Assembly (NCBI GenBank): GCA_025464025.1
Contig: JAODBP010000255.1
Coordinates: 1-16,576 of the forward strand
DNA: 16,576 bases
Direction of reading: 5' to 3'
From: Actinomycetes bacterium
GTDB lineage: Bacteria; Actinomycetota; Acidimicrobiia; Acidimicrobiales; CADCSY01
Under the pieces are notes generated by a model. That model was given only the letters and a program-made list of their open reading frames with translations. It ran no database searches and had not been told where the DNA came from. Below are positions 1-6,885 of the stretch, piece after piece. How positions within the stretch are numbered: the stretch's first letter is position 1; each line of letters begins with the position of its first letter. A program made the position numbers and the translations under genes.

Positions 1-560
1 ACCCGGTCGGTGTCGACCTCGGGGTTCGGGTAGCCGGGGGGGCTGGCGATGCGGATCGTCATCCCGGTGAGGGCGGCGCCGTACGAGAGCGACCGGGAGA
101 CGTTGTTGGGGTCGCCCACGTAGGCGATGGTGAGCCCCTCGAGCTCGCCGAACCGCTGGCGCAGCGTGAGCAGGTCGGCCAGGGCCTGGACCGGGTGGCC
201 GTCGTCGGAGAGCAGGTTGACCACGGGCACCACGTCGGTGGCCGCCATGCGCTCGAGCTTCTCGTGCTCGAAGACCCGGGCGGCGACGACCGAGTGGTAG
301 CCGGCGAGGGTGCGGATCACGTCCTCCGGCGTCTCCCGGACCCCGAGCCCGACCTCGGCGGCGCCGATCGTGATCGGGTGGCCGCCGAGCTGCACGACCG
401 CCATCTCCGAGGAGTTGCGGGTGCGCAGCGACGGCTTCTCGAACACCAGGGCCGCGCCCTTGCCGGCCAGGACCTGGGGCACGTCGACCCGCTCCGACAG
501 GTCGAGGACCTGGACCAGCTCGTCCGGTGTGAGGTCGTCGATCTCCAGGAAGTGCCTCAC
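1..560 (-). CDS. argF: Ornithine carbamoyltransferase, 3'-truncated by the window edge
   Basis: Transfers the carbamoyl group of carbamoyl phosphate to ornithine, giving citrulline in the cytosolic arginine pathway. About 186 N-terminal residues are present; the usual length is about 300-330, so the C-terminal part of the ornithine domain lies off the left edge. The carbamoyl-phosphate loop FEKPSLRTR is at residues 40-48, LGGH at 58-61, [11 protein letters not shown] at 122-132 and a [10 protein letters not shown] ornithine-domain motif at 149-158. The family loop is SxRTR, so Leu at the variable position is acceptable. The start is GTG at 560-558, sharing GTGA with the argD stop; no better start lies nearby. 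It is the last visible gene of the arg operon; argR or argG/argH might follow outside. An acetylornithine carbamoyltransferase is an alternative, but argJ in the same operon favours the ordinary ornithine enzyme. Confidence 0.93.
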   Translation of the reverse strand, partial: MRHFLEIDDLTPDELVQVLDLSERVDVPQVLAGKGAALVFEKPSLRTRNSSEMAVVQLGGHPITIGAAEVGLGVRETPEDVIRTLAGYHSVVAARVFEHEKLERMAATDVVPVVNLLSDDGHPVQALADLLTLRQRFGELEGLTIAYVGDPNNVSRSLSYGAALTGMTIRIASPPGYPNPEVDTDR

Positions 561-1705
561 GAGGCCAGCACCTGCCGGAGGATGGCGACGCCCTCGTCGA
601 GCTCGGCGTCCGAGATGAGCAGCGACGGCGCGATGCGCAGCGCCGTCGGCGTGACCGCGTTGAGCACGAGGCCGGCCTCGAGGGAGCGCGTGGCGACCTC
701 ACCGGCGACGAGCCCGTCGTTGAGCTCGGCCGCGATCAGGAGCCCGATGCCCCGCACGTCCTTGACGCCCGGGATGGTGGCCAGGTCGGCCTGGAGCTTG
801 GCCCCGGCCTTGGTGGCCCGGGCCGGCACGTCCTCGGCCTCCATCACCCGCAGCACGGCGCGGGCCGCCGAGGTGGCGAGGGGCTGGCCGCCGTAGGTCG
901 TGGCGTGGTCACCGGGCACGAAGGCATCGGCCACGTCGTCGCGCGCCCAGCAGGCGCCGATCGGCACGCCGTTGCCCAGCGCCTTGGCCATGGTGACGAC
1001 GTCGGGCTGCACGCCGAAGTGCTGGAAGCCGAACCACTCCCCCGTCCGGCCCAGGCCGGTCTGCACCTCGTCGACCATGAACAGCAGGCCCCGCTCGTCG
1101 CAGATGCGCCGCACGCCCTGGAAGTACTCAGCGGTGGCCGGCTGCACGCCGCCCTCGCCCTGCACCGGCTCGAGCAGGATCGCCGCGACCGACGGGTCGA
1201 TGCCGCGCTCCAGCTCGTCGAGGTCGTCCCAGGCCACGTGCCGGAAGCCCTCGGGCAGGGGCTGGAACGCCTCGTGCTTGGCCGGCTGGCCGGTGGCGTG
1301 GAGCGTCACCAGCGTGCGGCCGTGGAACGAGCCGAAGGCGGAGATCACCTGGTGCTTGCCCCGGCCGCCCCACTTGCGGGCCAGCTTGATGGCGCACTCG
1401 TTGGCCTCGGCCCCGGAGTTGGCGAAGAAGACCTTGCCGGGCGCGCCGCCGATGAGCCGGTCGAGGGTGGCGGCCACCTCGGGGCCGATCGTCGTGCCGA
1501 ACAGGTTCGAGACGTGCAGGAGCGTCTTCGACTGCTCGGCCAGCGCCTCGGCCACGGCCGGGTGGGCGTGGCCCAGCCCGGTGACGGCCAGGCCGCACAG
1601 GAAGTCGAGGTAGCGCTTGCCGCCGTCGTCCCACAGCTCGCTGCCGGCACCCCGCACGAACGTGACGGGCTGCGGCGGGTACGTGTTCATCAACGGAGAC
1701 GTCAT
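557..1705 (-). CDS. argD: Acetylornithine aminotransferase (class III, PLP-dependent)
   Basis: Converts N-acetylglutamate semialdehyde and glutamate to N2-acetylornithine and 2-oxoglutarate. The protein has 382 residues, normal for ArgD. Visible class III aminotransferase signatures are the cofactor-phosphate motif NSGAEANE (residues 96-103), FHGRT (127-131), [11 protein letters not shown] (212-222, with the Asp that contacts the pyridine nitrogen) and the Schiff-base lysine K241 in [13 protein letters not shown]. The open frame runs further upstream into argB, but the ATG at 1705-1703 sits in ATGA with the argB stop and gives the expected N-terminus ([14 protein letters not shown]). The 4-base overlap implies coupled translation with argB; the stop overlaps the argF start in the same way. 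Family members can also use succinylornithine or ornithine, but the operon context makes ArgD near certain. Confidence 0.96.
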   Translation of the reverse strand: MTSPLMNTYPPQPVTFVRGAGSELWDDGGKRYLDFLCGLAVTGLGHAHPAVAEALAEQSKTLLHVSNLFGTTIGPEVAATLDRLIGGAPGKVFFANSGAEANECAIKLARKWGGRGKHQVISAFGSFHGRTLVTLHATGQPAKHEAFQPLPEGFRHVAWDDLDELERGIDPSVAAILLEPVQGEGGVQPATAEYFQGVRRICDERGLLFMVDEVQTGLGRTGEWFGFQHFGVQPDVVTMAKALGNGVPIGACWARDDVADAFVPGDHATTYGGQPLATSAARAVLRVMEAEDVPARATKAGAKLQADLATIPGVKDVRGIGLLIAAELNDGLVAGEVATRSLEAGLVLNAVTPTALRIAPSLLISDAELDEGVAILRQVLAS

Positions 1706-2553
1706 GTGGTCACCATCGTTCCGATGCCGCTGCGGGTGAAGAACTCGAGCAGGAGCACATGGGGCACCCGCCCGTCGAGCACGTGGGCGTGGCCCACGCC
1801 CTTGCGCACCGCCGCCGTGCACGAGGCGACCTTCGGGATCATCCCCTCGCGCACCGAGCCGTCGGCGATCATCCCGTCGAGGGCGTCGACGGTCACCGTG
1901 TTGAGCAGCGTCGACGGGTCGGTCGGGTCGGACCGGATGCCCTCGACGTCGGTCAGGTAGACGAGCTTCTCGGCCTCGAGGGCAGCGGCGATGGCGCCGG
2001 CGGCCGTGTCGGCGTTGACGTTGTAGGACTGGCCGCCGGCATCGACGGCGATCGTCGCCACCACCGGGATCAGGTCGGCGTCGAGCAGCCGGCAGATGAG
2101 CGAGGGGTCGACCGACTCGATGTCGCCGACGAAGCCGAGCTCGGGCGAGCGGGCCGAGGCAGACAAGAACGCACCGTCCTCGCCGGACATGCCCACCGCG
2201 AGCGGGCCGTGGAGGTTGATGGCCGAGACCACATCGCGGTTGACCTTGCCGACGAGCACCATGCGGGCCACGTCGAGCGTCTCGGCGTCGGTCACCCGGA
2301 GGCCCTCGACGAAGCGGCTCTCCATGCCCAGCCGGCCGAGGAGCTCGCCGATCTGCGGTCCTCCACCGTGGACCACGACGACCTTCATGCCGACGGCGTG
2401 CAGGAGCACGATGTCCTCGGCGAAGCTCGTGAGGTCATCGCTCATGGCGTTGCCGCCGTACTTGACGACCACGACCTTGCCGGCGAAGCGCCGGATGTAC
2501 GGGAGCGCCTCGACGAGGACGTCGGCCTTCTCGGCGGCCAGGTCGAGGGACAT
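1702..2553 (-). CDS. argB: Acetylglutamate kinase
   Basis: Phosphorylates N-acetyl-L-glutamate with ATP, the second step of arginine synthesis. The protein has 283 residues. Amino-acid-kinase motifs are visible: VVVVKYGGNAM (residues 27-37), VHGGGPQI (61-68), LRVTDAETLDV (85-95), NVNADTAAGAIA (178-189) and REGMIPKVASC (235-245). About 26 residues precede the kinase fold and include ALPYIRRFAGK; such an N-terminal helix is known from the hexameric, arginine-inhibited kinases, so feedback inhibition by arginine is inferred. The start ATG (2553-2551) overlaps the argJ stop by one base (TGATG), and the stop overlaps the argD start by four. The same frame is open far upstream inside argJ, but those upstream starts have no homology support. 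Confidence 0.96.
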   Translation of the reverse strand: MSLDLAAEKADVLVEALPYIRRFAGKVVVVKYGGNAMSDDLTSFAEDIVLLHAVGMKVVVVHGGGPQIGELLGRLGMESRFVEGLRVTDAETLDVARMVLVGKVNRDVVSAINLHGPLAVGMSGEDGAFLSASARSPELGFVGDIESVDPSLICRLLDADLIPVVATIAVDAGGQSYNVNADTAAGAIAAALEAEKLVYLTDVEGIRSDPTDPSTLLNTVTVDALDGMIADGSVREGMIPKVASCTAAVRKGVGHAHVLDGRVPHVLLLEFFTRSGIGTMVTT

Positions 2554-3716
2554 CAGCTGGTTCCCATGTTCTCGTCGATGTAGGCGTGGGTGAGGTCGTT
2601 GGTGAGGATGACGCCCTCGCCCTTGCCCAGGCCCAGGTCGGCCACGACCTCGATGTAGGGCGCGGCCATGACCTCGGAGAGGGCGGTGGCGTCGTGCATC
2701 GAGGCGATGCCCTTCTTGCAGACCGTGATCCCGCCGTAGGAGACCTTGACCAGATCGGGGTCGAAGTCGGCACCGCTGCTGCCGATCTCGCTCACGATCC
2801 GACCCCAGTACGGGTCCTGGCCGTACCACGAGCACTTGCAGAGGTTGCTGTCGGCCACCCGCCGGGCGGCCCGCTCGGCGTCCTCGTCGGAGGCGGCACC
2901 CACGACCCGCACCTCGACGACCTTCGTCGCTCCTTCGGCATCGCCGACCATCTGCCGGGCCAGGTCGGCGCACGCCTCGGCGACCGCCTCGAAGAGGGCG
3001 CCCTCGTCGACCGGGCCGGCGGCGCCGCTCGCGAACAGCAGCACGGTGTCGTTCGTCGAGGTGCAGCCGTCGACCGACATGGCGTTGAACGACCCAGCCA
3101 CACCGGCCTCGAGCGCCGCCTTCAGCTGCTCGGGCGTGGCCTCGGCGTCGGTGGTGAGCACGGCGAGCATCGTCGCCATGTTGGGGGCGAGCATGGCCGC
3201 CCCCTTGGCGATGCCGCCGACGGTGAAGCCCTCCCCCTCGACGACGACCTCCTTGGCCACCGTGTCGGTGGTCATGATCGCCTCGGCCGCGGCCGTGCCA
3301 CCCTCGGCCCGGAGCGCGGCGGTGAGGGGTTCGACCCCCGACAGCAGCGTGTCGATCGGGAGCGGGATGCCGATGAGCCCGGTGGAGCACACCAGCACGT
3401 CGTCGGCGGCGCAGCCGAGCTCGTCGGCCACGGCCTGGCACGTGGCCTCGGCGTCGGCCAGGCCGGCGGCACCGGTCTGGGCGTTGGCGTTGCCGCTGTT
3501 GAGGATCACGCCGACGGCCAGGCCGCCCGTCGCCTCGAGGTGGCGCCTGGTCGTGACGACCGGGGCGGCCGTGGCCTTGTTCGTCGTGAACACGCCGGCC
3601 GCCGGCACCGGCCGGCTGTCGGCGGTGGCCACCAAGGCGAGGTCGGCGTCGCCCGATGCCTTGATCCCGCAGTGCACGCCGGCCGCGACAAAACCTTCAG
3701 GTGCAGTCACCGTCAT
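2553..3716 (-). CDS. argJ: Glutamate N-acetyltransferase / ornithine acetyltransferase
   Basis: Moves the acetyl group from N-acetylornithine to glutamate, so that acetyl is recycled; some members also use acetyl-CoA. The protein has 387 residues, typical for the family. It is expected to self-cleave into alpha and beta chains before a nucleophilic threonine: the site is KGAAMLAPNMATMLA (residues 171-185), with cleavage between A181 and T182. Other family blocks are SGNANAQTG (74-82), STGLIGIPLP (111-120) and the C-terminal THAYIDENMGTS. The start ATG (3716-3714) forms ATGA with the argC stop. Whether it is mono- or bifunctional cannot be read from sequence; no argA-like synthase lies in the window, but it could be elsewhere. 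Confidence 0.96.
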   Translation of the reverse strand: MTVTAPEGFVAAGVHCGIKASGDADLALVATADSRPVPAAGVFTTNKATAAPVVTTRRHLEATGGLAVGVILNSGNANAQTGAAGLADAEATCQAVADELGCAADDVLVCSTGLIGIPLPIDTLLSGVEPLTAALRAEGGTAAAEAIMTTDTVAKEVVVEGEGFTVGGIAKGAAMLAPNMATMLAVLTTDAEATPEQLKAALEAGVAGSFNAMSVDGCTSTNDTVLLFASGAAGPVDEGALFEAVAEACADLARQMVGDAEGATKVVEVRVVGAASDEDAERAARRVADSNLCKCSWYGQDPYWGRIVSEIGSSGADFDPDLVKVSYGGITVCKKGIASMHDATALSEVMAAPYIEVVADLGLGKGEGVILTNDLTHAYIDENMGTS

Positions 3717-4717
3717 GCGTACAACCCTGCCACGGGCAGACCGGTGGTCTCGCCGAGCCCCAGCGCGAGGTTGGCGCACTGCACGGCCTGGCCGCTGGCG
3801 CCCTTGAGGATGTTGTCGATGGCACCGAGGGCCAGGACGTAGCCGGTCCGCTCGTCGTACCGCACGGTGACGTGGGCGTTGTTCGAACCGACCGTCGCCC
3901 GGGTCGAGGGCGCGTCGTCGATGACCTGCACGAACGGCTCGTCGGCGTAGAAGTCACGGAGCACGCCCATGAGCTCGGCCGTCGACGTCGAGCCGGTCGG
4001 CCGGGCGTAGCAGGACGAGAGGATCCCCCGGTTCATCGGCACCAGGTGCGGGGTGAAGAGCACCTGGGCCTGCAGCACCTGCTCGATCTCGGGCGTGTGC
4101 CGGTGGTCGAGGAGGCCGTAGGCCTTGAAGTCCTCGTCGACGGCGCTGAAGGCGTACTTGTCGCGCCCGGCCCCGGTGACGCCGCTGGCGGCGTCGACGA
4201 TGATCCCGGTCGCCTCGACGAGCCCGGCCCGGAGCAGCGGGGCGAGCGGGAGGGCCGCCGAGGTCGGGTAGCAACCCGGAGCGGCGATCCGGGTGGCGCC
4301 GACGAGCGGCTCCCGGCCCAGCTCGGGCAAGCCGTAGACCCAGTCGGCGAGCTGCTCCGGCGCCGGGTGCTCCTCGCCGTACCAGGGCGGGTCGAGGGAG
4401 GCGTCGTGGAGCCGGAAGTCGGCGGCCAGGTCGACGATGACCTTGGCTCCGGCCAGCTCGCCGATCAGCTTCCCGCTGGCCCCGTGGGGCAGGGCGAGGA
4501 ACACGGCGTCGACGCCGTCGACCATGGCGGGGGTGAACGTGTCGAACGCCATCGACCCCACCACGGCGTGCAGGTTCGGGTAGAGGTCGGTGATGCGCGC
4601 CCCGGCCTGGCGGTCGCCCGTGGCCCAGGCCAGCTCCATGTCAGGATGGCCGGCGACCAGCCGCAGCACCTCGGCGCCGGCGTAGCCCGACGCTCCCACG
4701 ATCCCTACCTTCGGCAC
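3713..4717 (-). CDS. argC: N-acetyl-gamma-glutamyl-phosphate reductase
   Basis: NADPH-dependent reduction of N-acetylglutamyl 5-phosphate to the semialdehyde. The protein has 334 residues. The Rossmann motif KVGIVGASGYAGAE is at residues 3-16, LPHGASG at 76-82, the catalytic cysteine C149 in APGCYPT, and the catalytic histidine H224 in FTPHLVPMNRG. The start is GTG at 4717-4715, three residues before the Rossmann strand. There is no Shine-Dalgarno, but a TATGGT -10 box ends six bases before the GTG, so the mRNA is probably leaderless. The open frame extends about 400 bases further upstream across the divergent gene, which is a GC-rich artefact. It is the first gene of the argCJBDF operon, and inverted repeats over its promoter may be an ArgR operator. 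Confidence 0.95.
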   Translation of the reverse strand: MPKVGIVGASGYAGAEVLRLVAGHPDMELAWATGDRQAGARITDLYPNLHAVVGSMAFDTFTPAMVDGVDAVFLALPHGASGKLIGELAGAKVIVDLAADFRLHDASLDPPWYGEEHPAPEQLADWVYGLPELGREPLVGATRIAAPGCYPTSAALPLAPLLRAGLVEATGIIVDAASGVTGAGRDKYAFSAVDEDFKAYGLLDHRHTPEIEQVLQAQVLFTPHLVPMNRGILSSCYARPTGSTSTAELMGVLRDFYADEPFVQVIDDAPSTRATVGSNNAHVTVRYDERTGYVLALGAIDNILKGASGQAVQCANLALGLGETTGLPVAGLYA

Positions 4718-4723
4718 GGACCA

Positions 4724-4729
4724 ACCATA
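4724..4729 (-). promoter_or_regulatory. argC -10 box (TATGGT), leaderless promoter
   Basis: On the minus strand TATGGT matches the actinobacterial TANNNT -10 and is followed by exactly six bases and then the argC GTG. That spacing puts the transcription start at or next to the start codon. A weak -35 candidate (TTCGCA, four of six consensus bases) lies about 18 bases upstream. The same -10-to-start spacing is seen at the DUF1844 gene in this window, which supports the reading. Confidence 0.6.
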
Positions 4730-4750
4730 CGGGTATGTGCATGGATATGC
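4726..4750. promoter_or_regulatory. Paired inverted repeats over the argC promoter, possible ArgR operator
   Basis: Two short inverted repeats lie side by side in an AT-richer island: CATAC-GG-GTATG (4726-4737) and GCAT-GGAT-ATGC (4739-4750). They cover the argC -10/-35 region and the start region of the divergent small gene. ArgR hexamers bind AT-rich palindromes at arg promoters, so an operator is reasonable. The 13-base centre spacing does not match the usual tandem 18-bp ARG boxes, so the assignment is tentative. Confidence 0.35.
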
Positions 4751-5109
4751 GAATCGTTTCGGCGGGGGCGTGGGCCGGGGCCTTGAGCGGCCTCCCGTCC
4801 ACCGTGCTCGACCGCCACCCGATCCAGACCAGCCGAGCCGCCGGCACCCTGCTCGGCGCGCCCACGTTGCCCCGGGCCGCCGTCGCCCACACCGCCCTGT
4901 CGTTCGGCTGGGCCGCGGTGCTGGCCGAGGTCCTGCCCGCGCGACCGAGGCTCTGGCACGGCGCCGTCGCCGGGATGGCGATCGCCGCCCTCGACCTCGG
5001 GATCGTGGGTCGCCGGTTCCCTCGGATCCGGGCCCTGCCGCTGCTCCCCCAGGTCGCCGACCACGTCGCCTACGGCGTGCTCGTCGCCTGGGCCTTGCGC
5101 CGGCCCTAG
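4747..5109 (+). CDS. Small multi-pass membrane protein, function unknown
   Basis: About 120 residues from ATG 4747; in-frame ATGs at 4735 and 4741 are alternatives. There is no convincing ribosome site for any of them, and the upstream two lie inside the argC operator region. Hydrophobic stretches suggest three or four membrane helices: AGAWAGALSGLPSTV near the N-terminus, ALSFGWAAVLAEVL, GAVAGMAIAALDLGIVG, and HVAYGVLVAWAL at the C-terminus. Polar signatures between them are SRAAGTLLGAP and GRRFPRIRALPLLPQVADH. I recall similar small actinobacterial membrane proteins with this layout, none with a known function. It is divergent from argC and nine bases upstream of the zinc-ribbon protein gene, so the two are probably co-transcribed. 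Amino-acid transport would be a guess from context only. Confidence 0.75.
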   Translation: MRIVSAGAWAGALSGLPSTVLDRHPIQTSRAAGTLLGAPTLPRAAVAHTALSFGWAAVLAEVLPARPRLWHGAVAGMAIAALDLGIVGRRFPRIRALPLLPQVADHVAYGVLVAWALRRP

Positions 5110-5118
5110 GTTCAGGGC

Positions 5119-6420
5119 GTGGACGTCTGGCTGGCACCGTGCCGGCGGTGCGGCGGTGTGGTCCATCGACCGGTCGGTGACGAGCGGTTCAAGTGCGCGC
5201 GCTGCGGCCTCGTCACGGCCGTCAACCTCACCATGCCGAGCATCCCAGCTGCCGAGCCCGTCCGCCCGGAGCGCACCGAGCCCGGCCCGGCACCGATCGA
5301 CGAACCCGCCCCGGAGGCCGACGACGAACCCCGGCGCCGACGGGTGGGTCGGCGCCGCCAGCGGCGGCGCCGGACCGTGACCTACGTCCCGCCGGCCGAC
5401 ACGCCCGCACCGACCTACCCCGAGCCCGAGCCGACGGCCGCGGAGAACCCCCTCCAGGTCCCGCCCGGGACGACGGGCCGCACGGGCCGCTGGACCTGGC
5501 GCACCCGGCGCCGGCCCGAACCGCGCCACGCCTTGGCGCCCGAGCACGAGCCCGAGCACGAGCCCGCGGCCACGCCTCCGCCAGCGGCGGAGGCGCCGGA
5601 GCCGACGCCGCCCGAGGACCGCCCCCGGCGCGTCGGACGTCGCCGCCGACGCCGACGACAGCCGGTGACCTACGTTCCGCCGGTCGAGACCACCGCCACG
5701 CCTGACGAGCCCGAACCGGGCCTCGGCGACCACCGCCCCCGGCGCGTCGGTCGCCGTCGGCGACGCCGCCGTCGCCCGGTGGTCTACGCGCTGCCGGTCG
5801 ACGTCGGTCCCGATCCCGTGGATGACGCGTCCGCGGACGCGTCATCCACAGGCGGGCCAGACCTCACGCCGACCGTCGTGCCGTCGGCACGACGCCGGTG
5901 GACCTGGCCCTGGCCTCGCGCCGCCGAGCCCGAGCCGATCCACGAGGTCGAGCCGGAGCTCGAGCCGGAACCCGAACCGGAGCCGGAACCCGAACCCGAG
6001 CCCGAACCCGAGCCCGAACCCGAACCGGAACCGGAGCCGGAACGCGAGCCGGATCCCATGCCGGTGTTCCGCCTCGACGACGGCTGGACCGGCCCCCGCC
6101 GGGTCGGGCGGGTCATGAAGGCCCGGGGCGAGGTGGTCGCCGTCACCGTCGTGCACGGCGAGGTCAACGACGCCGGTGACCCGCTCGTCCGGGTCGAGAC
6201 CCGGCGGGACACGAGCTGGTGGCTGGGCACCCGCCACCCACTCGACATCCTCGTCGACGGCGAGCCCGTGCGGTTCGGCTGGTCGGGTGACGGCGCCGGT
6301 TGGATGGCCCACGCCGTCCACGACGACGTGGCCATCGTGGTCAGCTCGCTCGCCCTCCCGGCCGAGGACGTCCGGCTCGTCCGGGTCGACGACCCGGTCG
6401 CCTTCCTCGCCGAGGGCTGA
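5119..6420 (+). CDS. Zinc-ribbon protein with arginine-rich repeats and Pro-Glu tract
   Basis: A 433-residue protein that I do not recognise as a named family. Residues 8-29 form a CxxC-14-CxxC zinc ribbon (C8, C11, C26, C29). The middle is low complexity and probably disordered. It carries three copies of a basic motif, RRVGRRRxRRRxxVTYVPP-like, at about 73-92, 169-188 and 208-227, and a fourth short PRRVGR at 326-331. A Trp motif recurs as RWTWR (124-128) and RRWTWPW (259-265). A Pro-Glu tract spans about 278-310. The C-terminal ~120 residues (313-433) look folded, mixing beta-like segments and WW at 367-368. The start is GTG 5119, just after the upstream stop; it places the zinc ribbon at the N-terminus. 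It has no signal peptide or membrane helix. Polybasic plus polyacidic segments would suit nucleic-acid or ribosome binding, or self-association, but this is inference. Its stop directly abuts that of the convergent SRPBCC gene. Confidence 0.8.
   Translation: MDVWLAPCRRCGGVVHRPVGDERFKCARCGLVTAVNLTMPSIPAAEPVRPERTEPGPAPIDEPAPEADDEPRRRRVGRRRQRRRRTVTYVPPADTPAPTYPEPEPTAAENPLQVPPGTTGRTGRWTWRTRRRPEPRHALAPEHEPEHEPAATPPPAAEAPEPTPPEDRPRRVGRRRRRRRQPVTYVPPVETTATPDEPEPGLGDHRPRRVGRRRRRRRRPVVYALPVDVGPDPVDDASADASSTGGPDLTPTVVPSARRRWTWPWPRAAEPEPIHEVEPELEPEPEPEPEPEPEPEPEPEPEPEPEPEREPDPMPVFRLDDGWTGPRRVGRVMKARGEVVAVTVVHGEVNDAGDPLVRVETRRDTSWWLGTRHPLDILVDGEPVRFGWSGDGAGWMAHAVHDDVAIVVSSLALPAEDVRLVRVDDPVAFLAEG
5818..5849. 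repeat. Perfect 32-bp palindrome inside a coding region
   Basis: Two 16-base arms (GTGGATGACGCGTCCG and its exact reverse complement) meet with no spacer. The palindrome lies in frame in the zinc-ribbon protein gene, encoding roughly [11 protein letters not shown] between the third basic repeat and the Trp motif. No direct repeats flank it. It could be an iterated palindromic element, a protein-binding site or a cruciform-forming sequence. Confidence 0.9.
5950..6048 (+). repeat. Pro-Glu dipeptide-coding tandem repeat
   Basis: About 33 codons alternate between Glu (GAG/GAA) and Pro (CCG/CCC), with single Leu and Arg interruptions. Synonymous codons vary throughout, so the repeat is kept at protein level and is not a perfect DNA microsatellite. 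Length variation between strains would be expected. Confidence 0.85.
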
Positions 6421-6426
6421 TCAGCC
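6415..6426. other. 12-bp palindrome made of two convergent stop codons
   Basis: GGCTGATCAGCC is a perfect palindrome whose centre TGATCA is the two opposing TGA stops. The genes end at 6420 and 6421 with no intergenic base. There is no terminator hairpin with a T-run here, so each transcript probably runs into the other gene. Confidence 0.7.
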
Positions 6427-6873
6427 GACGCCGAGCATCGCTTCGAACCGCTTGACCCCGGCCGCGACGACCGCGTCGTGGCCCCACAGCATGACCGGCC
6501 GAGCCACCCGCTCCCCCACGACCAGCAGGCGGCGCTGCACCTGCAGCGACCACACCAGCCGGGCCGTCGACCCGTCGCCGGTGCCGACGACCTCGAGCCG
6601 GGCCGGGCCGGCCAGGTCGCCGGTCACCACGCCCTCGACCCGGGCGCACGGCTCCACGTGCTGGACCGCGACCGCCAGCCGCAGCTTGTAGGGCAGCGGT
6701 GGGTCGACCGTGAAGCGTGCCACCGAGCCCGCCGCCAGCGGCCCGAGGTCGTGGTCCTCCAGCCACGGCATCCACGCCGGGAACTGCGACGTGTCCGACA
6801 CCGCGGCCCAGAGCTGCTCCACCGGGACGTCGAACGCCCACGTCCGGTCGAAGACGAACGGTGACGGCGCCAC
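6421..6873 (-). CDS. SRPBCC (START/Bet v1-like) family protein
   Basis: A 150-residue protein with the layout of the polyketide-cyclase/dehydrase branch of the SRPBCC fold: an opening strand and helix DRTWAFDVPVEQLWAAVSDT (residues 9-28), FPAWMPWLED (31-40), alternating beta strands, and a long C-terminal helix with the FEAMLG end. Such proteins bind hydrophobic ligands in a helix-grip pocket; the ligand and reaction here are unknown. The start is GTG 6873-6871, 12 bases after the upstream stop, with no strong ribosome site. It is likely the last gene of the co-directional cluster that begins at infC. Its stop sits back-to-back with the stop of the convergent zinc-ribbon protein gene. Confidence 0.8.
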   Translation of the reverse strand: MAPSPFVFDRTWAFDVPVEQLWAAVSDTSQFPAWMPWLEDHDLGPLAAGSVARFTVDPPLPYKLRLAVAVQHVEPCARVEGVVTGDLAGPARLEVVGTGDGSTARLVWSLQVQRRLLVVGERVARPVMLWGHDAVVAAGVKRFEAMLGVG

Positions 6874-6885
6874 GCCGTCACTCTG

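Noticed and set aside
1702..3441. A 579-codon frame suggesting an ArgB fusion
   Set aside because: The upstream part lies in another frame of argJ and is Arg/Gly-rich without family similarity. The argB start at 2553 overlaps the argJ stop as in the rest of the operon.
5784..6335. Minus-strand frame with a long Gly-Ser repeat
   Set aside because: It is the complement of the Pro-Glu codons of the real gene. Third-position GC and the zinc ribbon support the plus strand.
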